Source: Microvelia longipes (taxonomy: Eukaryota; Arthropoda; Insecta; Hemiptera; Veliidae). From it: DNA of 64,000 nucleotides. Location of the stretch: NCBI GenBank assembly GCA_018340805.1, contig JACMZG010001911.1, forward strand, positions 51,999,657 through 52,063,656. Reading direction: 5' to 3'. Below are positions 31,301-43,379 of the stretch, one piece after another. Each line of letters opens with the position of its first letter. Positions within the stretch are counted from its first letter, which is position 1. The position numbers were made by a program, and so were the translations under genes. The notes under the pieces were generated by a model. The model saw nothing but the letters and a program-made list of their open reading frames with translations. It did no database searches and was not told the DNA's origin.

Positions 31301-31376
31301 TAACCTTCAGTAACCATTATAACCTTCAGTAACCATTATAACCTTCAGTAACCATTATAACCTTCAGTAACCATTC
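31301..31376. repeat. 19-bp tandem repeat (4 units)
   Basis: Four units of TAACCTTCAGTAACCATTA, starting at 31301, 31320, 31339 and 31358. The copies are exact apart from the last bases. Confidence 0.95.
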
Positions 31377-31611
31377 TATAACTACTAATTACCATTACCT
31401 TCAGTTTTAGTAGTTTACATTTTACAGTTTACAGTTTACATTTATATTAGGTTTGCAATTTTTAAAAAACGATGGTTACTAAAATATAAATGGTCTTTGT
31501 AAATGTGTGGTAAATTATTTTTAAAAGCAAAAAGAATTGACCGAAATTTGAGTGAATTCACATCGAAAAAGAAAATTACAAAAAAAGAACAAAATATCTG
31601 TGTTACTTTTT

Positions 31612-31690
31612 ACTTTTCCTCATTTATACCTTAGGTATATAGGAAAAGTATTGTGTTTGCAAAAAAATCCAAAACCGGGAGATATTTTAT
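31612..31690 (+). repeat. 5S-associated composite repeat, head fragment
   Basis: TTCCTCATTTATACCTTAGG, TATATAGGAAAAGTATTGTG and AAATCCAAAACCGGGAGAT match the head of the longer copies at 25903 and 57450. Confidence 0.65.
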
Positions 31691-31699
31691 TAATAAGAG

Positions 31700-34600
31700 C
31701 ATTATATTTTTAAATATTATTTAACTCATTAATTTATTATTTCATTGAAAAATCAAGTGCTAAGCAACACCAGCTCACTCTATTAATTAGATTAATCAAA
31801 TATAAATTTGATAATTTTTGATAAAAATCTAAAATTATCTAATTTTTTATGACAACGTTATTGAATGTCATGCTTTTAGACTTAAGAATTTAAACAATCA
31901 GCATTCTTATTTTTCAAATTCAACTTGCAATAACATTTGCATAATCGTATTACAATATTCTTATTAAAAATCTCAAAACTCAATTGTGCGCAAAAAGTTT
32001 AAAATCTTATTTATATCACTTGATGCAACTAAATACAATTTTTAATCTAATTTTAGCTGTATAAACAAACTACAATTAATTTATCTTAGTATTAACATTG
32101 AATTTAGCTTTATTTAGACTAAAAGCACAATTGTCATTTTTTTGAAGTTTCATTAATTTTTTTTTCATTATTTTAACGTTTCTAACATTTTTTTTTCATT
32201 ATTTTTTTTTTCTAACATTTTTTCATTTATTTTTTTCTCTTATAATAGGAGAGGGAAGCATTGTAAAATTGAATTTTTTATTGAATGTCCACTTCTTAGC
32301 ACGTGGATCTGTATCTGTTTTTGGAAACAAAATGTCTCCAAAAAATAATTTCGTGCTGTCTTGAAATGTTTCAAATCTAACATGACCTCAACCACTTCTG
32401 CGGATAGTTATAACGGTCGCAAAGCAGTCCTTGTTTCATGATGTTCAAGTAATGAAATTGTTAAGCTTAGTTCCATGTTTGGCTGCTTGTTTTTTTTTTT
32501 TTTTTTTTTGGTTGTATAAGTTACAATTCTTTATTGTGGTATACTAGAAATGCCAATTAACTTCAGAGTTAGATTTAACTTAGTTTTACTTTTGTATCTA
32601 AAATACAGAATACAGCTTATATTATGTTGCTGTATAAAAAATAAACCCTTAATAACATTAAACGTTAATATTTTTATACTTTCAATTAGATTTGGTTATA
32701 TCTTATCATATCTAATTTTGATTTTTTACAGTTTAAAGTATGCTTGTGCTTTTAGTTTTTTCTACAAAATTATTATTCTTGTAAGAGCTTATTTGAACCA
32801 AATTTTTTTATTTTTTAAATGAATATTAAATTTTTATTCTTAATCTTAAGTGTTTTAGTTGTTTATTAATTAAACCTTTGTGAAAGCTGTAAAATTATAA
32901 TAATTCAAAAAGAAACAAATTTTATTACTATTAATTAATTAAAAATTTAAGATTAAAATATTATTAAAAATTCGACGCATTTACAATTCCGTAGTAATAT
33001 CCAAACGATTTAAAAGAAAGACAAAAAATGTGACTAAATTAGCAAAGGCAATGTTTAATAACAAAATGTCTGTGAATATTGAGGTATACATACATCTGCA
33101 GTTGAGAAAAATATTAAACTGAAATTAAAAATAGATATAATTTGAAATAGACGTTAAATTAAATCTAATTAGAGTCAGTAATAAGGAAGGAAGAATTATT
33201 ATTAAGTTTTATAAAAAGTTATTTTAGGGTTAATAAAAATTGAAGACATGGTTTAGAAGCAATAAAACCATAATTAGATTTAGGATGAAATAAGTTTGAA
33301 GTATAAATGAGATTCATTTGGGTATTAAAATATTAGTATTAAATAGTAGAATAATTAGGATAGGATAATATGGTTATAAGTAGTCAACTAGAATGTGAAC
33401 TAAATTAGGAAATAGTTAATAATAATATAGTTTGACATTATTTACCCATTATAATTGTTTATTGTTTAAGTTACTATTTTGTTTTGATAATTTATTTTTA
33501 TCGCTTTTCTATTTTCTATGTTATTTCTTTGTTATCAATTTATTCATTTCCTTTTTAATAACAATCGTAATAATAAAGTTTTCTGTTATCATTTTGTACT
33601 TGTTATTATTTGGTAAATGGTTTTCGATTGTGAGGTTTGTAATTAATTATTTTGAATAATTAGCTCGCTGAGGTTGTTTATCTTTTGGATAATTTTAATT
33701 TGTGAAATGGTTTCGTTGAATTAAGCATTTGGATTAAGTTGACTTAAGTGATAACTTATTGGAAAGTGATATGTCAAAGTGATATATGGTGATTTTTAAC
33801 CAATGTAGTTTTTAATGTGCAATATTTATTGAGTTGTTTAATAAAATAATTTTTTATATTAAACTGAATGGACTCATGTATTATTAGGGATAAATATATT
33901 TTTAAAATCGGAGCGTTCAAGAATCATCAATAGTGGTTAAATGTCCAATTTGAACATATAAATGTTTAAATAATAGATTAATTAATTAGGATTGATTTAA
34001 TATAAATCAATTATGAAAAACATAGATGCTGCCGAGTACGTTATTGGCTAGACAACTAATATGTTATAAACTCTCTTTCTATAAAGTTTTTCTTATAAGT
34101 AGTTACTGTAATCTTTTTAATTTTAACTTTTCATAGTTTAAATAAGCTTACTATAAAACAAAGAATGCAAGTTTTAATTAACGTGCTCTTTATAAAACTC
34201 ATTTACTAAAATGTAAGCTCTTTAAAAAATCGTTAGGATTTTGTCGTAAACTCTCTTTTTCTGCTTGTATGCGAAAATCTTTTTCATTAAACAGTAATTA
34301 GAAAAGATTTCGTTGGATGAAGATAATATTGCTGACTATAAAACAGTGAGGCTTTGGAGGGGGAGGGTGAGCAAGGGATCAACTAAGTGGAGAAATATGC
34401 AAATTTCATTTCATATTTAGATTTCCTTAAATCGATATAGTCAAATGAGCTTCAAAATTTGCTTTAAATATCTCTTTTTATCTTCTCAAAAATTAGGCTA
34501 CCTTTTAAAACAGTTTTTTCTTTTAAAATTTAATAACTGGTAAAACACACAATTGAGGGTGATCCAAATTTGTTGTGTCAAAGGGTTATTCCTATTTTAT

Positions 34601-35040
34601 AACGTACGCTTAACTAGAACCCCCATATAGTTACTCTATAAAATGTTTTAATTTTAAAATTTTATCAGTTGCGATTTACTATCGAAAGAATTTGTGCATA
34701 AGTAAATTCAAGTTAGTTTTCACTATCAATAATTAATTATTCACTATTATAATTCGATTACGGGCAGCCTCTAGTATAATCTTTTACCAATCTTTTAAGG
34801 TCTTCCATAGAAAATTTGGCTTTCCAAAAGAAATTTAGGTTGTCAAATGTATTATTTTAAAGATTAACTCTGATTTATTTATTCTTTAGTTCTTATAAAA
34901 CTTGTACTATTCTTTGTATATTGGGGTTGGTTTTCATCCTTTCCCTCCTCAGAAGTAGAAGAGGCTAAAAAACCTTGCACCTTAGATCCATAGCAATATA
35001 TTCTTAAATATTATTTTAAGTACTAATAGGATAGAATACT
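31700..35040. other. Very AT-rich DNA, no gene recognised
   Basis: Low-complexity sequence with a T-rich block (32150-32240) and a ~21-base T run near 32490. The open frames at 32550-32822 and 33432-33659 encode Phe/Leu/Ile-rich peptides, as AT-rich non-coding DNA does, and were not called as genes. Confidence 0.45.
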
Positions 35041-35054
35041 TTACTGTGAGCAAG

Positions 35055-35169
35055 CACCCCTAACTACCTGTTGGGCATAATTACTTGTGATATGCTGTGA
35101 TACAAGGCGTGACCGCAACCACCCCTAATCAACTGTGTTGGGCATAATTACTTGTGACATGCTGTGATA
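35055..35169. repeat. Direct duplication of ~50 bp
   Basis: CACCCCTAACTACCTG-TTGGGCATAATTACTTGTGA at 35055-35102 recurs at 35120-35169 with a few changes, 65 bp apart. The intervening ~17 bp (CAAGGCGTGACCGCAACC) is the linker. Confidence 0.85.
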
Positions 35170-36214
35170 AAAATATTTTAAATGTAATCCTTTAGTTTAA
35201 GTATTTTTAATTGACTTAATTTATTTTATAATAATCAAATAAAATGGGTAAATACAGTCAAACGAAGTACTAAGTAAGTGAGCAGTGCTTAAAAAAGACC
35301 TAAATTTTGTAATAATATGCACATTTTGTTATCTTACTCTTCATTTTTTTAAACATTTTTTCTAAAAATATAAAACTTTAGAAATCTTACAATTTTAATA
35401 TTTCTTTTTTTATGTGAAATAATAAATTTTATTAATTAATTAATCATCAAAATACTATTTAAACTTTATTGATAAAAGAGATCCATAAAACGGAGTTACA
35501 ATTAATAATTTAGTCTCTGATCAATTTTGGTTAAATTATTTTTTTAGCGAATATACGAAGGAAGAATGAGTTTAATTTGAAATTAAATTAATTTATTTAG
35601 TTCTTAGCTTCTATTAAAATTTAGAAAATATAACTTTTTGTTTAATTTAAAAGTTTGATAAAAAAAGCCTGATTAAGAGGTTAAGTGAAAAAGGTCATTT
35701 GTCTCTAAAATAAACTTTTTAAAAAATGGTATTATAAAGTTCTTAATTATGTTTAGTTCGTTTGCTTTGTGTCCTTTATTTATTCTTTTATAAACAAGTA
35801 TTATTCATTAACCTCATTTATAATATTTTTATTTTTTGTAAAGTTTTTTTATTTATGACATTAATTTATAAATTTACCGTTGTACAAATAGCAAAATAAT
35901 AAATTTTATATATATATCTCTATTTTATTTTACATCGTTAAATGTAGACTAAGACAATGTTTTAACAACTTATTTTGACAGTGCAAGTTACTTAACGGAA
36001 AGCGATAGTTAGACGTTATTCGATCTAAACCAAGGAAACCGTATTTTAGTAAAAAATACTTATTCTGACTTTTTAAAGTTCAGTAATGGAGGTTTATTGT
36101 TATTTATATATATTATTTGTGGTAATTATTTTTATTTTTATTTATGAACATAATTCACTAATAAAATTAATAGTAATAAGATATTATTACTTTTCCTTAC
36201 TTAAACAGTTGGTC

Positions 36215-36970
36215 TACGAATGGTATTGCGTTTGCGAGAAAATCCGAAATCTAGATGTCAAATTATCCGTTTCAGGTGTTTTTAAAACCTCCTAATTGGT
36301 TTTCACAAAGTTATCAGTCTCTATATGTGTGTGTAAATGTGTATTTTATCATCGTTTCTCCCAGTTTATTTATGCTAGAGAGTTGAAACAAAAATCAATA
36401 TTTAGGTCTATTTTTGCTATCCGGAAAATAATTTTAACCTGCACTGATGACTCAGCAAATATTTCGAAATTTATAAAACGCTGAAAACTTTAATAAAAGT
36501 CGTTTTGTTTGAGATTCTGCACGCATTTAGTTGTATATAAGACCAAAATATGTGCCATGTTTAATCTTATTATCAGCATTAGTTCAATTTTTATCGAATG
36601 ACTTGTATACGTTTTTTATTAAATTGTGAAAATCATAAAATAATCTTATTGAGTTAAAACTTTGTAAAAACAATTCCTCTTATGAAATAAATAAGTATAC
36701 CAAGTTTCATTTCAATATAAAAAGTTGTATCTCCGGTTTTGTTGATTCATAAAAGTTAGCAGCGTCGAGCATGGCCATTGCCTAAATGGGTTACCGCTGG
36801 AAATAAAACGAATGTATTTACTATCTAAGAACGAGCAAAGTGAGTGGGAAGACGTGTTGCAAACATTTGGTGGTTTACTTAAGAAGAGCAAAGCGAGTCC
36901 GAAGTCGTGAGGATGAGCGTTGTGAACTGACGTGGTAAAGAAATGTTTCGAGGTACCCCGTATTCCATTT
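36215..36970 (+). repeat. 5S-associated composite repeat, full-length-like copy
   Basis: The head (GTTTGCGAGAAAATCCGAAA), the middle and the 5S-like module at 36748-36803 (AAAAGTTAGCAGCGTCGAGC, then TGGGTTACCGC), then the tail (GAACGAGCAAAGTGAG, GATGAGCGTTGTG, GAGGTACCCCGTA). The open frames at 36086-36484 fall in the head and are not considered genes. Confidence 0.78.
36748..36803 (+). repeat. 5S rRNA-like module
   Basis: It matches 5S rRNA internal promoter elements: box A (AAGTTA-GCAGC), intermediate element (GTCGAGC), box C (ATGGGTTACCGC). Diverged, so not a functional 5S gene. Confidence 0.7.
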
Positions 36971-36999
36971 TGTTTTTTAACGGTTTGCATATTGGATCA

Positions 37000-38380
37000 A
37001 TAGAGCTCCTTTAAACTAAATTGTAACTCTCCACTTGGATTAATAATTTCGAAATTCACTTTGACCAAGGATACCGAACATATTAGTTTTGATTGACAAT
37101 ATTTTCATTTCATAGGCATTTAAAGGTGGTTTTATCAAAGGTCCTTTGATTAGGATAAGGACATTTTACATATTCTAAATTTTTAAAGCAATTTTGAAGT
37201 GTGTTTCTACTTAATTATTATTTGCAAAACGAGTGTTAACTGTTTTTCATAAAATGTATCCTCCATTGTTTGTCATAGTTTTATTTCCATTTTATTGTTC
37301 ATCCCCTGCTGTTGTTTTACTAATGACTATTAGCTATATTTGTTAATAATTTTAACAGTTATTTCAAAACGTCTATCATCTAATAGTATTATTGTTTAAT
37401 TGCAATTCCTATCTTCTATCTCTATCGAATAGTGTTTTTATGTTTTTTTATCTGTGTCTTTTACCGTGTTATTTTTTTGGAATTCTCTTCCACATTTATA
37501 ATAATCCTTTGTACTGTACAAGTTGATTCGGAAAATGGAACAAACTTATACTCACTTAACAAACAAATTATTGTTGATTCATTCACCTTCTGATGAATAA
37601 TTAATTACTTAACTTTTTAATTGATTAAATATCCAAAATTTTGACCAAAACTGATCAGACTAATTTGTCTATATTCACATTGTAAAATTTATAATTCAAT
37701 TAACTTTTACATCTTTAGATAATTTTTAATAAATTTTTGTACATTGATTTAAAATTCTACATACATATGGTACAATATTCGTACATATTATTTACATAAT
37801 TAAATTACTAACAGAATTCTACAGTACATTAATTAATTAAAAATAATTAACACTTATTAATTTGTAATTATCACTATATAAATATTTAGATCTTTCAGTA
37901 TCTTAAAGAATGCATTAGTATTGAATAGAAATAAATAAATATAAAGTAAGTTATATTTAACACGCAGTGTTGCCGGTAATGTTAAACTAACATACATTTT
38001 TCATATTGGCAAGTATTTTTCATTTACCAACATGAAATCACAGTAACAAAATAATGGTTAAAATGGTGAACAAAGATCTACTTAACACATCCGAGTCTTC
38101 CATCTTAAAATTTGACAACTTAATTGATTTCTGTTTTAAATTTGTTTACTAAAGTTGTGGAATGAAATTGACAAATAATAAATAAAATAATCATTGAATA
38201 AATAATACTTAAAAATATTATTTATTTATTTCTATCAAAGATTTGGTTTTATACAAATCTTTAATACGAACAATTTCTTTAAGTTACTATTTAGAAATTG
38301 CTGTATTTTTTGGTAATAAACCTTTTTATTATAATGAGTTTTGCAAAAACTCCATTGACGAACTTAAGTAAAGGGAAAGT
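37000..38380. other. AT-rich DNA, nothing recognised
   Basis: No protein-like open frame, no repeat match seen. Confidence 0.4.
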
Positions 38381-38384
38381 AAGT

Positions 38385-38480
38385 TCAGGCTCTGTCGATG
38401 CCCTGATGAGTTGAACGTAACGAAATTGTAGCATTGCACTTTGCTTGTGACATTCCTAGGTGTCTCTCGCACAATTATAC
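38385..38480 (-). repeat. Dispersed repeat with GTGCGAGAGACACC, copy 2
   Basis: The reverse strand reads TTGTGCGAGAGACACCTAGG, as at 22915-22930, and continues AATGTCACAAGCAAAGTGCAATGC in parallel to that copy. Confidence 0.6.
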
Positions 38481-38518
38481 TGTGTCAAGTTTTCTCATTA
38501 AATTTAAAATTGGCTGAA

Positions 38519-39011
38519 CTTCGGTATACGGTGCTATCAATACACCCTGCTATCAATACTATATATCAATATATTTTTAGTTTAGAGATATGACGTAGGA
38601 ATAATCGATATATGCCTTTTCTCTTACGTTTATGAACATATTTTATTATTTTAAATGTTTTTTGTTGTTTGTGTTTTTATTTATTGTTGTAAAACGGTTT
38701 ATAACTATTTTCATATTTTTTTTATGTTTTAACTATGTTTTCATAAGAATAATCGATGATACACCGCATCTAATTTTATGTTACGCGTATTTTATACGTA
38801 TTTTTGTGTTCGTTATTTTCAGGTTTTTTATTATATTTTTGTTGTTAATGTTTTCATTTATTTGTTGTTTGGTTTTTTCTAATGTTTTAATTATAATTAA
38901 TCATTTAACGACGCTGCTTACCTTTTAAGAGCTCAGTTCTCGTTTACGTGTCGCGTAACTAAAAATATATCGATATATAGTATTGATAGCGGGGTGCACA
39001 GTATACCGAAG
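38519..39011. mobile_element. MITE-like element with ~55-70-bp terminal inverted repeats
   Basis: The left end CTTCGGTATACGGTGC...GCTATCAATACTATATATC and the right end are reverse complements. The left arm has an extra short duplication (CTATCAATAC). The interior is ~370 bp AT-rich and holds a Phe-rich open frame (38632-38928) that is not protein-like. A target duplication is not clear. Confidence 0.75.
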
Positions 39012-39014
39012 ATT

Positions 39015-42000
39015 TACCTTAAATTTTAATAATGCTTTGAAAAAAAAATTACACTAGTTTTTTGACTGTGCACTTTGTTATTTGATTTTTCTGCAAATAA
39101 AGTTTGAGAATGACAGCATAGGAAGTAGTGCTTTTCTAGATTCGATCTCAGTACTTCTGGCTGTCACTAAATTTCGGTGTAGGCACAATTTGTTTCCTCT
39201 AAGGAAGATTAAACTATTTATTTTAAATAATCTACCTCTATATATTTTAAATAATTGGTTAGAAATTAATTGCAGTAAACAACTTTAAATTATGATTATT
39301 TTGACTTAGGCTTGATAAAGTTATGCTTGAACAATAATAGAGAGTGCAAAATTTTTGAAAACCGGCTTATGTTCCCTTAAATAAAATCCCTCAGACCTGT
39401 TTTTGGATCGAGGTCACAAAAAAGTTTAAAGAGACGCAATTCTTGTTTTAACCGTTACCTTTACTCAATACCTTCCCTTTGTTTCCTTAATTCCTATATA
39501 TTGTAAAAAATTGAAAGGAATGATAAGAAAATGGTTTCTAATTTTGAGTTTTTAGGTAAAACTGGTCTAAAGAGAATAAAAAAATCAATTTACTAAGCTT
39601 TCAACAGTATACTTAAGTCATATTCAAGGTTGTTTTTTTAAAAACAAGCTTACACTCAGAGCTTGTTTCCAGATGATATTGTTATGTTTTCTAACAAGTA
39701 ATAGTTTCTTTTTGTTGTTATTTTGTAATTTTGTGCTTAGAAAATAAGACGATATAAAGTTGAAAGCTTGTTAATTTGCTTTTTTATTCTCTTTAGACCA
39801 TTTCTACCTGAAACCCGAAATTTAAATACTGTGGTCTCTAACCTTAACATTAAAATGGTTACTCTTATTTAGTTAATGTTGCTGCAAGCTAGTTTAGTTA
39901 ATACTGGGACTAATCGCTGCAGCGCATTAAATTCCGATCTTTACATCGGTGCGTAGTTCACTCTTTATTTTTAATATGTTTAAAGGATACAATATATTTC
40001 TAATATTTTTATTTAATTTATTATAAATATTATTTTATTGTTATTTCTAGTTAGTATTCATTAATTATCTATTTTTTGGTAACCCTTATAATATTTTAAT
40101 CGTGTAGTGATAAAATTTTTTATGGAGTTCGTTCATTTTATTTTACTCTTAGCAAATTTAATGAGTTGGGTTCGAGATGTGAAGGCGTTCTCTATTATCT
40201 CTTTTAAGTCGAAAGAGAAAGAATTCAAAGGGCAAATCCATGCCTGAATTTGTATTATTCGATTAAATTAATGTTATATGAAACTTAAATTCTTCTAGGT
40301 TTTTGCAATATTAAAAGAAAAATGTATGAAAATTGAAAGGCATGTTGAAATGAACTCTGAAGATGAATTTAGACATGTTGACATTGATCAAAATAATTAC
40401 TTATTAAAATAAATATTGTTTTCTAAAATATTTTCGAGCTTGTTAAGCACATAAATTTAATTAATTTTCCTATTTTTTATTGGTCATTAGCATTTGATAT
40501 AATCAAGTACTTGTGTAAAGATGGAACGTAGATCATAAATTTTAAACACTGAGTTTAAGATTTTCGCTATTAAATATAATCCTCTCTCTAAAAGAGTAGA
40601 AAGCAGTGAAGTCCTGTCTATTTTCTACCATGTCATCTTGACAGTTCTATTTTTAGAGAATAATCTCCTGAGAGTATTTTAGTGATAAGAGCCCTTAAAA
40701 TGACTAAAGAATCAGAGAAGCCTTCATTGCCAAGTAACTTCTCTATATAATATCTCAGTGACTCAAGGGCTCTTCCTACTTGTTGACTGTTAACTCCAGA
40801 TTGTCCGCATCAATTACTAGGTGAAATAAATATACTTGATGCAGAAGTAAAATTATCATTTCCATTCTTAAGTGTGTTTTGAATACGAATGACGAATGTT
40901 GTAAAATCTAACGGAAATCACTAAAACTGTAGCAAATATTGCTTTAGTGCTGTTATTTTATGTTCACTCTGGGATTAATGTAAACTAATTCATTAGTTGT
41001 TCTTGTTTTTAACTTGTTTGAATAGTTTATATTTTCCTATTCTTTACCCCGGTTAAGGAAATCTGGGTACGTTCTTTAGACCGTTATTAGACGTCTTTAG
41101 TTTTTAGACCGTCTTTAGACAGTTGTTAAACTTCTCTGACAGGTCCTTACCTAAAATTTTAGAATTAATATGATTAAAACGAGAGGTGGGTATTCCTTAT
41201 ATTTATATAAATTACTACTTACTGGGACAAATTACCCAGCAGCTGGCAAAAAACTCACCACCTCGCTGAGCTAATGTTACTGTTGGAATCAAGACATTGA
41301 ACTAAGGAATTGGGCTTAACTCCCTCAACCTCTGGTCTAGAGAGCTAAATTAAAATTAAAAACTTAAAATTAATTAAAACTAATAATCTGTATCACCTCG
41401 TGTTTTACCTTTTCTTTTTAACGTTCAATTATGTTTAACATTATAATTTTTAATAATAGTAAACAGAAAATATAGCTCCGGTTTACAAAACAATTTTTTA
41501 TACTATAGCTAAGAAGGTGCTTGATTAAAAAATATTTAACAGATACTATTAATATTTCTTGAGTTGCCCCTGTAAATTATTTAACTTGGCAATTGACAGA
41601 CTTGAAAGTTTTTTTTCTAGTAGCGTGATTGATTTGTAATCTCCTAAACGGATCAGGAACAATTTAATTACATTCTTAATTAAAAATTAGCGCCCTTAAA
41701 TTGTTTTGTATTTGTTTTGTAATGTTTGTTATTTGCTATATTGTATTATTTTTTTTATTTGTTCTGATTTTTTTAAATTGAAAGGTAGTTTCTTTTTTTC
41801 TTTTTCTAACCAAATATCTTAAGACCGAGGGCTATCGTAAAAAACCATTAGCCGAAATTATTACTCCGCAGGAGGGATCCACCTTCGGAGTAATAATTTG
41901 CTTAACAGGTCATGTTATTAAGTAAGCTACTTATCACTTTACTGACAAGTTCATTAATAGTTAAATATAATTATTATCACTCAAAAGTTTTAGTGATGAG

Positions 42001-43110
42001 TTTTTCTTAGTGTTACATTTGAAATAAATGCCTAGTTTCGCATAAAAAGAATATATTTCAGAAAAATGTCAAGGCTAGATATCACTAATTGCAAGAAACT
42101 ATTTCTTTCTTTAGAAGTAGATTTTATTTCTAAAATGCGACTAATAATCCATTTAAGAATAACGACCGATCACATATATATATTATTATTTTTTTTATAT
42201 TTAAAAAATGTTAATCCAAAAGACATAATTGGCATTTTTAAGTATGGCAATTGCTGTTTTGTTTTTAATTAACATTTATTAATTGTAATAAGTTATTGTA
42301 ATTCATCTGTTAGAGGAAACAAATTATATTATAAGGTTTGCTGTACTGTGTTAAAAATTTATTTTACAATTATATTTATCGCACATTTGTTTACAACATG
42401 AATAATAAACAATTATAATAACATTATTTGTTATAATCTAAAATATTAGCGTTTTTCATCGCTATTGAGGCCATTTACACGTTTAATCTTTTTAGTTCTA
42501 TAAATTTTTTTTTTAAAGAATTTTTCCATAGTTATATAACACCAATTATTGGTACATTATTTTATGTCAAAAACATTAAAACTAAAAAGTCATTTTTAGT
42601 TTGAAATCGCAAATAACATAAATCATTATATTATTTTATTATCTAATTTATTTTTATACGTGTAATAGAATTAATTTATATTACTGAAACATTTGTTCTA
42701 TAAGTATTTTTGTCACCATACAATATGTTGGAGGCAGTGAGCAGATAATATATAACTGGCCAGCCAGTATAAAAATTACATGGACACTATACACTTAGTA
42801 TTAAAACAAACAACATTCCTTGAAATTAGATAAAAGCTATTATCAAATATTTATCTTCTCAACTATTTCTGGATCCGACCTGAAAAATAACAATTTAAAT
42901 TTAGCTTGCATATATTCTTATATAAGATTAGCAAATGTGTCTATTTTCATTTCTCAAACAGCGTTAGTCCTATATTATTAATTGACATTTAGCTCATGTA
43001 ACCATTTTTAAAATATTGTTAAAAACCGGAAGATTGAGAATATATATGATTAAGATCACGAGAATATTTCTTTATGTAATAAACTGCTTCATTTCAACAC
43101 GGATAGTACT
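39015..43110. other. AT-rich DNA, no gene recognised
   Basis: It contains one clear hairpin at about 41860-41905 (ATTATTACTCCG / CGGAGTAATAAT, 12-bp stem). Its neighbour sequence TCTTAAGACCGAGGG recurs in reverse near 45500. Open frames (39082-39288, 42066-42272) look random. Confidence 0.4.
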
Positions 43111-43114
43111 TATA

Positions 43115-43375
43115 TCTATAGTTTTTTATGGATCTCTAATGTTAAGCATCATCGAATGAGGTATGTAACTGGATGGATGGCCGCTAAAAAAAAACGTAGG
43201 TTTTTAATGTCTGAAGACAATCGAAGCGAGTCCGAAGACGTAATGCAATATGAATTTGGTGAATTTCGTTTTAAAGGGCAAACGAAGCCGTTCTAATGTT
43301 AAGAGGATGAGAGTAGGGAATCCAATGTGATGAGGAAATATTCTAAAAACAGTTTTTACCCAATTTTTTCAGGTA
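43115..43375 (+). repeat. 5S-associated composite repeat, 3' fragment
   Basis: 5S-like module at 43138-43186 (AATGTTAAGCATCATCGA, then CTGGATGGATGGCCGC), then the tail (GAAGCGAGTCCGAAGACG, GATGAGAGTAGGGAATCC, GATGAGGAAATATTC). Confidence 0.7.
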
Positions 43376-43379
43376 ATTT

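Noticed and set aside
38632..38928. 98-codon hydrophobic frame, possible membrane protein
   Set aside because: Phe/Ile/Leu bias follows from T-rich DNA, and it lies inside a MITE-like element.
41230..41345. tRNA-like A box (TAGCTCAGCGAGG on the minus strand)
   Set aside because: No B box follows at tRNA spacing and no cloverleaf can be drawn.
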